NCBI GenBank assembly: GCA_910575255.1
Contig: CAJTEM010000010.1
Location: 1-64,000 of the forward strand
Source: Lachnospiraceae bacterium
Lineage (GTDB): Bacteria; Bacillota; Clostridia; Lachnospirales; Lachnospiraceae
Direction of reading: 5' to 3'
Length of the DNA stretch: 64,000 bases
Shown here piece by piece: positions 1-6,257 of this stretch; positions within the stretch are counted from its first letter, which is position 1, and each line of letters opens with the position of its first letter. Under the pieces are notes generated by a model. It did no database searches. It was given only the letters and a program-made list of their open reading frames with translations, and had not been told where the DNA came from. The translations under genes were made by a program, and so were the position numbers.

Positions 1-2
1 GG

Positions 3-113
3 AGATACTTCCTCAGCTACTGGAATAACCGGAGGATTTGTTCAGCCAATGGCGGTCTCCCTCCTATGATAAAACGCAGGCAGTATTATGAGGCTTTGGA
101 GCTGGCAGCATAG
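3..113 (+). pseudogene. IS3-family transposase, C-terminal end (cut by window edge)
   Basis: Frame 3 reads to a TAG at 111-113 and encodes about 36 residues containing YWNNRRICSANGGLPPM and then KRRQYYEALELAA. This is the characteristic end of the integrase-core (DDE) transposase of IS3-type elements, where a Y/W-N-x-R-R motif precedes the C-terminus. Only the end is inside the window, so whether the upstream part is intact cannot be judged. The IS right end is probably at about 135-160, because recombinase sequence (next feature) begins right after it. The family call rests on motif recognition. Confidence 0.6.
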
Positions 114-156
114 TTAGTGATATCTTTGAGAAAAATGTGTCAACTAATATTGACAA

Positions 157-426
157 TATCAGTATGACAGTGAGCAGGAGGAACTGACCGCCAAGATAAA
201 GGAACTTGAAAAAAGTGCCATAGCGGACAAAGAGCAGTTATCTTCCATAGAGCAGTTTGCGGAGCAGATAAGCGGTTATGCAGGAATAACGGAACTCAAT
301 TTTAAGATAATCAATCAACTGATAGAAAAAATTCTTGTTTCTGAACCCGTAGAGATAGACGGGCAGAAAACTCAACGACTTACTATCCATTACAAATTCA
401 TAGGGGCATTGGAAACCCTTGAATAA
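157..426 (+). pseudogene. Large serine recombinase (TnpX/TndX-like), 3' fragment
   Basis: The frame ending in TAA at 424-426 reads YDSEQEELTAKIKELEKS and continues through IINQLIEKILVSEPVEIDG to the stop, about 88 residues. This is the C-terminal region (DUF4368-like: a coiled coil followed by a short beta-rich end) of large serine recombinases carried by Tn4451/Tn5397-type mobilizable elements. A stop at 151-153 and the IS3 end directly upstream leave no catalytic domain in this frame, so the fragment is inactive by itself. The likely history is IS3 insertion into, or a rearrangement next to, a recombinase gene. This is the scar of an integrated element. Confidence 0.7.
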
Positions 427-571
427 TGGATATTTTCTAAGTCACCTATTCCAACTATCCAACAGAGCTAGCGTTTACCGTGGCGGGAATTGCTTGAGGA
501 GAAGACATTTTCTTCTAAAGGTGGTAGAATAACAGGGACGGTTCCGGCAATTGCGGGGGTGCTTGCGGAAT
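427..571. other. Intergenic remnant between recombinase fragment and family B repeat
   Basis: About 145 bases with no supported gene, no T-rich terminator and no recognisable promoter. It may be the outer edge of the mobile element whose recombinase ends at 426. Confidence 0.3.
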
Positions 572-787
572 CTAGTACATCGTTGCATTAATCTTGAAGT
601 AATCAGTGCTTGATGTTTGCGTCAGTGCAAGGCGGAGGAAGGAGGCGATGCGATGGCATCGTTGACTGACGGTGCTGTGTGCCAGTGGCACACGTTTAGC
701 ACGGACCGAAGCGGAGCGTAGACCAACGCAGCAATGGCGTAAACAGCGAGTACTGATTACTCGAGAATTAATGCAACGATGTACTAG
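572..787. repeat. Family B palindromic element, copy B1 (216 bp, 21-bp perfect terminal inverted repeats)
   Basis: The left end 572-592 (begins CTAGTACATCG) is an exact reverse complement of 767-787. Just inside, a second pair (GTAATCAGTGCT against AGTACTGATTAC) extends the symmetry with mismatches. The interior contains a purine-rich block GCAAGGCGGAGGAAGGAGG near 628-647 and a hairpin formed by GGTGCTG, TGTGCC-AGT-GGCACA and TTTAGCAC, followed by GACCGAAGCGGAG. The same core occurs in reverse orientation at 35676-35838 and in part at 13691-13755. No protein product is supported. It resembles a MITE-like or structured interspersed repeat. Confidence 0.8.
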
Positions 788-861
788 CAAGATGGCGAGT
801 GGAAATTGGCCGTAAAGGGCAGAATAGGCAGCAGAACAGAAAGGATTTTCAGGAGGGTCTT

Positions 862-1467
862 ATGTGCGGAAGATATTATGTGGACGAGGAAACGGCACGG
901 GAAATCCAACGGGTGCTTCGGCATGTGGATGAAAGGCGATGGCAGCAGTCGATGGGGGATGTCAGAAGAATCACGGAAAAGGACATTCACCCCGCGGAGC
1001 AGGCGCCTGTTCTGGCGGGAAGGGGAGGCGGCGTGTATTGCGGATGGCAGAGATGGGGTTTCCCCGGATTTCAGGGAAAGCAGGTGATCTTTAATGCCAG
1101 GTGTGAATCTGCCATGGAAAAGCCTTTGTTTTGCAACAGTATGCGTCACAGCCGTGTTGTGATTCCTGCCACATGGTTCTATGAGTGGAATCTCAGAAAG
1201 GAGAAAAACACATTTTACAGAAAGGACGCCTCGGCTTTGTTCATGGCAGGGTGCTGCCGGGAATATGAGGATGGGATTCGTTTTGTGATTCTTACTACCA
1301 GGGCGAATGCCTCCATGGAGCCGGTACATGACCGTATGCCACTGATCCTGGAAGAAAATGAGATTGCTCCCTGGATTCTCGACGAGGAAAGGGCAAGGGA
1401 TATCCTTCACAAGACTCCGTGCCTGTTGGAACGAAGAACCGAGTATGAGCAGCTTAGCTTGTTTTAG
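862..1467 (+). CDS. SRAP domain protein (YedK/HMCES-like abasic-site shield)
   Basis: This 201-residue protein of the SOS-response-associated peptidase (SRAP) family is expected to form a covalent thiazolidine crosslink to abasic sites in single-stranded DNA. The start at 862 is fixed by chemistry: Cys2 must become the N-terminal catalytic residue after Met removal, and AGGAGG sits just upstream at 851-856. The open frame extends further upstream, but that would bury the cysteine. Visible family residues are Cys2 (MCGRYY), Asn78 (FNAR), Glu108 (WFYEW) and His156 (PVHDRMPLIL). Length matches the family (about 200-230). It stands alone between two repeat elements, and the SOS-type dinB lies 600 bp downstream. 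Confidence 0.92.
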   Translation: MCGRYYVDEETAREIQRVLRHVDERRWQQSMGDVRRITEKDIHPAEQAPVLAGRGGGVYCGWQRWGFPGFQGKQVIFNARCESAMEKPLFCNSMRHSRVVIPATWFYEWNLRKEKNTFYRKDASALFMAGCCREYEDGIRFVILTTRANASMEPVHDRMPLILEENEIAPWILDEERARDILHKTPCLLERRTEYEQLSLF

Positions 1468-1510
1468 GGAAGATATGGTGTGAACGAACGTCATTCAGAT
1501 GAGCTTTGCC

Positions 1511-1555
1511 GGAAGGTACGCCAGTGCGTACCTTCCGATCCCTGTGAAAAAGTAA
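1511..1555. repeat. Family A element fragment, copy A1
   Basis: A perfect 10-bp stem GGAAGGTACG / CGTACCTTCC with loop CCAGTG (1511-1536) is followed by GTGAAAAAGTAA (1544-1555). The latter is close to the GAAAAGTAAC terminus of the family A elements at 33662-33839 and 36766-36912. The GGTACGCC module is also shared with those copies. The junction coincides with the point where the PIN toxin reading frame downstream loses family similarity. There is no T tract, so this is not a typical terminator. Confidence 0.6.
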
Positions 1556-1567
1556 TGATTTGCGGCC

Positions 1568-1657
1568 TCAAAATCCTGGAAATCTTTGTTCATAAGGTTT
1601 TCTTTCCAACAGGTAATCCAATAAAATGTTTGTATCAACTAACACCCGCATTATCAT
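1568..1657 (-). pseudogene. Truncated PIN-domain toxin (VapC-like) N-terminus
   Basis: On the minus strand an ATG at 1657, behind a GAGAGGAAAA site, opens a 29-codon frame beginning MIMRVLVDTNILLDYLLE, ending in TGA at 1568-1570. The V-D-T-N-I-L-L-D-Y motif is the N-terminal strand and first catalytic aspartate of PIN-domain ribonucleases. PIN toxins are about 130-140 residues, so over three quarters is missing and the remaining acidic residues are absent. It directly follows the antitoxin-like gene, in the usual antitoxin-toxin order. The truncation abuts the family A fragment at 1511-1555, which suggests deletion or insertion at the repeat. Confidence 0.7.
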
Positions 1658-1689
1658 ATTTTTCCTCTCGGTATTTTTCAATTTCTTCT

Positions 1690-1872
1690 TTATAATCTAA
1701 ATTGGGAACCTTTTTTTAGCCGTTCTAATTGTTGGAAAGCTTCTTCCCTTTGTTTCATATCGTCATTTTCATATAAGCCCTTCATTCCCTGAATAATTTG
1801 TATAATAAAGATAATCTTAGCATCGGGAATCTGCTCCAAAAGCTTTATTGCATCTTCTCTGACCTTTGTCAT
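1690..1872 (-). CDS. Small antitoxin-like protein (orphaned partner of a PIN toxin)
   Basis: A 60-residue protein starting MTKVREDAIKLLEQIPD and ending in a charged helical stretch. I do not assign a named family. Size, helical composition and position immediately upstream of a PIN-domain start are those of the antitoxin of a VapBC-like pair. An AAGGAG ribosome site and a good minus-strand promoter (1914-1942) precede it. The toxin downstream is truncated, so this is probably an orphan antitoxin that may still be expressed. AT-rich codon use differs from the neighbouring core genes, consistent with acquisition. Confidence 0.6.
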   Translation of the reverse strand: MTKVREDAIKLLEQIPDAKIIFIIQIIQGMKGLYENDDMKQREEAFQQLERLKKGSQFRL

Positions 1873-1913
1873 ATCTAATCACTCCTTGCAGAATACAATT
1901 TTTTACAGGTTTA

Positions 1914-1942
1914 ATTATACTATGATCTTTCTTCGAATACAA
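1914..1942 (-). promoter_or_regulatory. Promoter of the antitoxin gene
   Basis: Minus strand: -35 TTGTAT (1937-1942), a 17-bp spacer and -10 TATAAT (1914-1919), about 40 bases before the antitoxin start. Confidence 0.65.
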
Positions 1943-1994
1943 GATACCTGTGCTCATTCAGCGGATGCGCACTTTATTATCCATAATTTACCGC

Positions 1995-2052
1995 TTGAAA
2001 AAAGAAACGTACGTTTGGTAAAATGAAGCTGCAGGAGGTGAACATACGTTTG
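1995..2052 (+). promoter_or_regulatory. dinB promoter with two LexA-like operators
   Basis: -35 TTGAAA (1995-2000), an 18-bp spacer and -10 TAAAAT (2019-2024). The palindrome AAACGTACGTTT (2005-2016) fills the spacer. A second box, GAACATACGTTTG (2040-2052), matches the Firmicute LexA/DinR consensus (GAAC-N4-GTTC type) and overlaps the start region. Binding at either would block transcription, so SOS control is inferred. Transcription should begin near 2031. The in-frame ATG at 2023 therefore lies in the -10 box and cannot be the translation start. Confidence 0.75.
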
Positions 2053-3432
2053 AACAGAATCATTTTTCATATTGATGTAAATTCAGCTTTCCTGTCCTGG
2101 GAGGCTGCTTATCGTCTGGCTTATAGAGGCGGGAGGGCAGATTTGCGAGAGATGGCTTCTGCTGTGGGCGGTGATGTGGCGCTGCGGCATGGGATCATCC
2201 TGGCAAAGTCTATTCCGGCCAAAAGGTATGGGATACAGACAGGGGAAACGATCTGGGAGGCGAAGAAAAAGTGTCCGGAGCTGGTACTGGTTCCGCCGGA
2301 TTATGGATTGTACGAGAAATGCTCCGCGGCATTGATGGAAATCCTTCGGGATTATTCGGATGTTGTGGAACCCTACAGTATTGACGAGGCATTTGTGGAC
2401 ATGAGCACCAGCTGTCATCTGTTCGGAACTCCGGAAAAGGCAGCGGAGCAGATAAAAGAGCGGATTTACAGAACTTTAGGATTTACAGTGAATGTTGGGG
2501 TCTCCAGCAACAAGCTGCTGGCCAAGATGGCTTCGGATTTTCAAAAGCCGGATCGCGTCCATACGCTGTACCCGGAGGAAATCTGTGAGAAGATGTGGCC
2601 GCTTCCCGTATCCGACTTGTTCTTCGTGGGGCGGGTCACGTCCGGGAAATTGCGTTCCATGGGAATCCGGACCATAGGAGAACTGGCAAAATCAGATCCG
2701 GCATGGCTGAAGGGGATTTTGAAAAAGCAGGGGGAAGTAATCTGGGCATTTGCCAATGGAATCGACCTTTCCCCGGTATTGGCTGAGCCGGAGGCGAATA
2801 AAGGCTACGGGAACAGCACCACCATACCCTTTGATGTAACAGATGAGGAGACAGCGGATCGGGTGCTGCTGGCTCTCAGCGAAACAGTGGCACATCGTTT
2901 GCGTGCGGATCATGTACAGGCGGGAGTGGTTTCGGTGGGAATCCGGTATGCGGATTTTTCTTATGTTTCCCACCAAAGAGGATTCTATAATCCCACAAAC
3001 ATAACCACAGAGATCCACAAGACAGCCTGCAGGCTGTTCCGGGAGGTGTGGAACGGCATGCCGGTCCGGCATCTGGCAATCCATACAACGAGGATAGACG
3101 GGGAAGAGTCCTGGAGGCAGGGGGATTTTTTCGATTCGTCGGATTATGGGAAGCTTTTCAGGCTGGATGGGGCAGTGGATCGGATCCGGGATTGTTTTGG
3201 GATAGATTCTGTGAAGCGCGCCGTATTTTTGAACCAGCCGATTGACCATATGAGCGGCGGAATCTCAAGGGAGAAACGGTCAGTGGACGATTCTTTGCGG
3301 GAGGAGGACAGATCATGGCATTTGGAATTGGCGTCAATTCCCGGCAGCCTTTTGGAGGCAGTATCCGGGGAATACAAAAAAAGATTGCGTGTGAGTGCTG
3401 GTTTACCAGCACAGGGAAAATCATGCCTTTGA
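2050..3432 (+). CDS. dinB: Y-family DNA polymerase IV
   Basis: A 460-residue translesion polymerase. TTG at 2050 is chosen as start because AGGAGGTGA (2033-2041) precedes it by 8 bases and an upstream ATG falls inside the promoter. The product then begins MNRIIFHIDVNSAF, as expected for the family. Catalytic acidic residues are visible: Asp9 (HIDVN) and the Asp112-Glu113 pair in PYSIDEAFVDMS. The NVGVSSNKLLAKMASDF motif and helix-hairpin-helix region (GIRTIGELAKSD) follow, then the little-finger domain. The 3' end overlaps a small gene that shares its transcript. Upstream LexA-like boxes indicate DNA-damage induction. Confidence 0.93.
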   Translation: MNRIIFHIDVNSAFLSWEAAYRLAYRGGRADLREMASAVGGDVALRHGIILAKSIPAKRYGIQTGETIWEAKKKCPELVLVPPDYGLYEKCSAALMEILRDYSDVVEPYSIDEAFVDMSTSCHLFGTPEKAAEQIKERIYRTLGFTVNVGVSSNKLLAKMASDFQKPDRVHTLYPEEICEKMWPLPVSDLFFVGRVTSGKLRSMGIRTIGELAKSDPAWLKGILKKQGEVIWAFANGIDLSPVLAEPEANKGYGNSTTIPFDVTDEETADRVLLALSETVAHRLRADHVQAGVVSVGIRYADFSYVSHQRGFYNPTNITTEIHKTACRLFREVWNGMPVRHLAIHTTRIDGEESWRQGDFFDSSDYGKLFRLDGAVDRIRDCFGIDSVKRAVFLNQPIDHMSGGISREKRSVDDSLREEDRSWHLELASIPGSLLEAVSGEYKKRLRVSAGLPAQGKSCL

Positions 3433-3626
3433 TGCTGAAGATAGAGGATGAGGAGGGACAGATTCAGACGATTCGCCATATCCGGGTGCACTCTCAGGAA
3501 AAAAGGATGTATGCCGGGGTTCCGTCGATGGAATATGACTGTACGCTGCTTTGGGAGAACCGGGAGATTCGGGCCTGGCTTATTTATTATCAATCGGAGG
3601 GGCGGTGGGTGTTGAATTTCCGTTAA
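3315..3626 (+). CDS. Small conserved-looking protein overlapping the dinB 3' end
   Basis: A 103-residue protein beginning MAFGIGVNSRQPFGGSIRG with its own ribosome site (GGAGGAC, 7-8 bases before ATG). It lies in a different frame from dinB, which it overlaps by 118 bases. It is predicted to be mostly beta-strand, with a C-terminal WLIYYQSEGRWVLNFR. It is not a shadow frame: more than 60% of it extends beyond dinB and ends just before a terminator. I do not recognise a characterised family. Position puts it in the same LexA-controlled transcript, so a role in the damage response is a guess from context only. Confidence 0.7.
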   Translation: MAFGIGVNSRQPFGGSIRGIQKKIACECWFTSTGKIMPLMLKIEDEEGQIQTIRHIRVHSQEKRMYAGVPSMEYDCTLLWENREIRAWLIYYQSEGRWVLNFR

Positions 3627-3670
3627 AGCAGCAATAGAACAGGTTTACGCAGAAGAGGCGGTGAATGCCG

Positions 3671-3694
3671 AAAAACCGCCTGCGGCGGTTTTTC
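3671..3694. terminator. Bidirectional terminator between dinB operon and MFS gene
   Basis: AAAAACCGCC-TGC-GGCGGTTTTT is a perfect symmetric GC stem with an A run on one side and a T run on the other. It serves both convergent transcripts. Confidence 0.9.
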
Positions 3695-3710
3695 GGTTGA
3701 TGAAAGCCAG

Positions 3711-4988
3711 CTATGCCTTTCCTGCCTTCTCCTTCTTGATAACACCCAGAATATAAGTGCTCAAAAAGAACCCAATCACAGCAAAGACGGCCATGGTAAT
3801 GAATACGATCCGATAGCCGGCCAGGCCCTCATAGTGGTCGAGGATTGCGCCGTAGACCGCATACATAAAGGCTCCGGGCAGATAACCGACAAAGGATCCG
3901 ATGGACATGGCCGAGCCGGTGATGTCGCGGGGGACGTTGACCTCGTCCATGGGGGCAAAGAATACGGCGCGCATGCTGAACACGAAGGCGCTGATGGTAA
4001 GGGTGATAACCATTCCCAGGATCACTCCCAGCTGCTTATGGGGCAGGAGTGAGAAGAGGACGAGGGCAGCGGCGACAAGGACAAAGCAGATCCGTAAGTA
4101 TTTGGTGGCAGAATGCAAAACCTTGTCAGTGATAAAGCCGCCTACAGGGCCGCCCAGCATTTTCAGACCGTACTGGTTGATGACACCGTATACGCCGACC
4201 ATGACAGCGGGAATAGCATAGGCTTCGCTCAGGAAGGGGATAAAGTAGGTTAATCCGCAGTATACGCTGTAGACGAAAAATACATTGAGGGATGCCAGCC
4301 AGATGTTTTTGTTCTTTAATGCACGCATAATGGTGCCCTCGGATTTTTCTTTTGCGGGAGTTTCCTTTTGCGCTGGTTCGGTGTTTTCTGCGTGATCGAG
4401 CTCTAACAGGAAATAAGCGATAATAGCAATCACGCCCGGCACGAGAGCGTAGAAGAGGATAGCGGCGCGCAGCCCGGCCTCATTGCTTCCCAGGGCTGAG
4501 AAAATACCCAGCGCGCAGAAGGCGATAATGGTGTCCACAAGACCGCGCCCGGCTTCCAGGATGCCGAACATCCGTCCCTGCTCGTCTTCATTTCCCAGAA
4601 GGCGGACGGTTTTCAGCATAGTGGGCCAGTAAAGCATATCGGCAAAGACTGCCAGCAGGCAGTATATCAGCAGGAAGACCGGATAAGACGGAAATGTGGA
4701 CAGCCACAGACCGCACAGGCAGATACCGGCCAGGGAGGCGGGGATCATGATTTTCTTGGAAATCCGGTCAACTACCAGGATGGCCGCCAGGAACCCGAAG
4801 GTGGAAATCCACCCGGCGATGCTTACGGCTCCGCCGATCTGGGTATGGGAGAGTCCCATGAATTCTTGCATGGGAACGTAAAAGGCGTCCTTCATAAACC
4901 CCAGCTTGTAGATCGTTCCGGCGCCCAGCATAAGGGCTCCGAAGGATATCCATTTTTTATCCATTCTTTTTTTCTGTTGTTCTGACAT
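3711..4988 (-). CDS. Major facilitator superfamily transporter
   Basis: A 425-residue integral membrane protein with about 12 predicted helices in two halves, separated by a charged loop (residues about 205-230, rich in E/K/A). It begins MSEQQKKRMDKKW and the first helix holds FGALMLGAGTIYKLGF. Family features include GGPVGGFITDKV in the helix 8/9 loop, the usual second-half G-x-x-x-D motif. The substrate cannot be read from sequence; it most resembles organophosphate/sugar-phosphate or nitrate-type MFS carriers. It is transcribed divergently from the DeoR regulator, from a promoter whose spacer carries a repeated operator-like motif, so it is probably controlled by that regulator together with the phosphodiesterase operon. 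GAGGTGA precedes the ATG. Confidence 0.85.
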   Translation of the reverse strand: MSEQQKKRMDKKWISFGALMLGAGTIYKLGFMKDAFYVPMQEFMGLSHTQIGGAVSIAGWISTFGFLAAILVVDRISKKIMIPASLAGICLCGLWLSTFPSYPVFLLIYCLLAVFADMLYWPTMLKTVRLLGNEDEQGRMFGILEAGRGLVDTIIAFCALGIFSALGSNEAGLRAAILFYALVPGVIAIIAYFLLELDHAENTEPAQKETPAKEKSEGTIMRALKNKNIWLASLNVFFVYSVYCGLTYFIPFLSEAYAIPAVMVGVYGVINQYGLKMLGGPVGGFITDKVLHSATKYLRICFVLVAAALVLFSLLPHKQLGVILGMVITLTISAFVFSMRAVFFAPMDEVNVPRDITGSAMSIGSFVGYLPGAFMYAVYGAILDHYEGLAGYRIVFITMAVFAVIGFFLSTYILGVIKKEKAGKA

Positions 4989-5208
4989 GGTTTGTCACCT
5001 CATTTTTCGTTTTATTGCCGGCCTGGTAGCTTATTAAGGATAGCTCCGCCTGGCGGCTTATTCGGAAAGTCCTTTCTTCCGGAGCGATTGGGATATGGGT
5101 TATGTCCCATGGACCGGGAGCTTTTGCCATGGTATGCTGGCATATTCATGGCGGCGCGCCTTATAGGGCGCGTGAGGGTTGGTTGGGAAATGGATTTAGC
5201 TTGCTCTT

Positions 5209-5237
5209 AGTATAGTTGCATTTATGTGTATTGTCAA
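5209..5237 (-). promoter_or_regulatory. MFS gene promoter with embedded operator motif
   Basis: Minus strand: -35 TTGACA (5232-5237), exact 17-bp spacer and -10 TATACT (5209-5214). The spacer is almost exactly operator copy 1, GTTGCATTTATGTGTA read on the plus strand (5215-5230). A bound repressor would occlude RNA polymerase. The leader to the ATG is about 210 bases and holds no recognisable riboswitch. Confidence 0.8.
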
Positions 5238-5368
5238 GCGATTTTGTGCAATTTATGTGCAAAAAGTTGTGACTTCCTTATAAATACAAGAAAAAGAGCG
5301 AGAAATTAAGTTGCGTTTATGTGTAATTAATTGCATTTTCTTAAAAAACGAGTTGCACTTTTGCGTGA
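5215..5368. promoter_or_regulatory. Four operator-like repeats in the MFS/deoR divergent region
   Basis: A recurring motif, consensus GTTGCATTTATGTGTA, appears at 5215-5230 (exact), 5245-5261 (TGTGCAATTTATGTGCA), 5310-5325 (GTTGCGTTTATGTGTA) and 5352-5368 (GTTGCACTTTTGCGTGA). The first lies in the MFS promoter spacer and the last overlaps the deoR -35 box. DeoR-family repressors commonly bind tandem repeats next to their own gene, so these are probably its operators (inference). Confidence 0.7.
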
Positions 5369-5381
5369 TTTGTGGTATAGT
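5354..5381 (+). promoter_or_regulatory. deoR operon promoter
   Basis: -35 TTGCAC (5354-5359), 16-bp spacer, -10 TATAGT (5376-5381). It overlaps operator copy 4, which suggests autoregulation. Confidence 0.7.
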
Positions 5382-5420
5382 CATAGACAGGGAATGGATT
5401 TAACGAAAAGGAGAGATGTT

Positions 5421-6227
5421 ATGCTGTTAGAACAACGTCAGGAAGAGATCGTTCAATTATTGATGAAGGAAAAAAGTGTGAAGACGAGCACGCTGTGCGG
5501 CCTGTTTTCGGCTTCCCGGGAGACGATCCGGCGGGATTTGGAAGCATTAGAGGGCCAGGGGATGCTGAAACGGATTCACGGCGGGGCCATGAGGCTGGAT
5601 TCTTCTCCGGGAAGCGTGGAGCCTGTCCAGGAGAGTACAGCAGTGTATACGTCCTTTGACCAGAGAAGGAAGGAGCATTCTTTGAGCAAGGAAGAGGTGG
5701 CTCTGGAGGCGGCTGGTTATATTCTGGAGGGACAGGTGATTGCCCTGGATTCCGGGACCACCTCCCTTGAGCTGGCCAGGGTGGTTAAGAGCCGTTTTCA
5801 CAGGCTTACCGTGGTTACCAATTCCCTGAGCATTGCCAATGAGCTGGCGGATGCAGAAGGGATTACCCTGATTCTGACCGGGGGGATCTACAGCCCGGAG
5901 GAGAAGGCATGCCTGTCGGATATGGCCACCCTGATTTTATCGCGGATCAATATTGACATTTTGTTTCTTACCACCTGCGGGATATCAGTCAACCGGGGGA
6001 TTACGTATCAGCGGATGGAGGATCTGGTGGTACAGGATAAGTTTATGGAGGCCTCTGATGAGACGATTGTGATTGCAGACAGTTCCAAGCTGGGCGTGAA
6101 CTCTCTTGTCCGAATGTGCGGAATCGAGCAGGTGTCGAGGATTATTACGGATTCTTCGGCAGCCGTGGAACAGATTGCCGCCTTTGAGGAAGCTGGAATA
6201 CCGGTGGTGGTTTCCAGAAAACGGTAA
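5421..6227 (+). CDS. DeoR-family transcriptional regulator
   Basis: A 268-residue regulator. The start at 5421 is chosen because AAGGAG (5408-5413) precedes it and the protein then begins with the standard winged-helix domain: MLLEQRQEEIVQLL and SASRETIRRDLEALE (residues about 5-58), followed by the conserved RIHGGA. Residues about 80-255 form the DeoRC sugar-phosphate-isomerase-like sensor domain (IALDSGTTSLELAR, VVTNSLSIANELAD, LILTGG). Such domains usually sense a phosphorylated metabolite. It heads the phosphodiesterase/symporter/dehydratase cluster and faces the MFS gene. Four repeated motifs upstream are likely targets. Confidence 0.9.
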   Translation: MLLEQRQEEIVQLLMKEKSVKTSTLCGLFSASRETIRRDLEALEGQGMLKRIHGGAMRLDSSPGSVEPVQESTAVYTSFDQRRKEHSLSKEEVALEAAGYILEGQVIALDSGTTSLELARVVKSRFHRLTVVTNSLSIANELADAEGITLILTGGIYSPEEKACLSDMATLILSRINIDILFLTTCGISVNRGITYQRMEDLVVQDKFMEASDETIVIADSSKLGVNSLVRMCGIEQVSRIITDSSAAVEQIAAFEEAGIPVVVSRKR

Positions 6228-6257
6228 AACAAGTATCACATGATGGAGGAGAATATG

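Noticed and set aside
572-790. A 72-codon frame on the minus strand within element B1
   Set aside because: It lies entirely inside the inverted-repeat element and is explained by the repeat. No start signal.
784-1494. A 236-codon open frame antisense to the SRAP gene
   Set aside because: It mirrors the SRAP coding strand, begins inside the family B terminal repeat, has no ribosome site and gives a composition unlike known proteins.
862-1872. A defence island built from SRAP plus the PIN module
   Set aside because: SRAP proteins are housekeeping repair factors and the PIN toxin is truncated; no nuclease, helicase or other defence gene accompanies them.
5331-5420. Longer N-terminus for the DeoR regulator
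   Set aside because: The in-frame ATG at 5331 lies upstream of the -35 box at 5354, so it could not be on the transcript.
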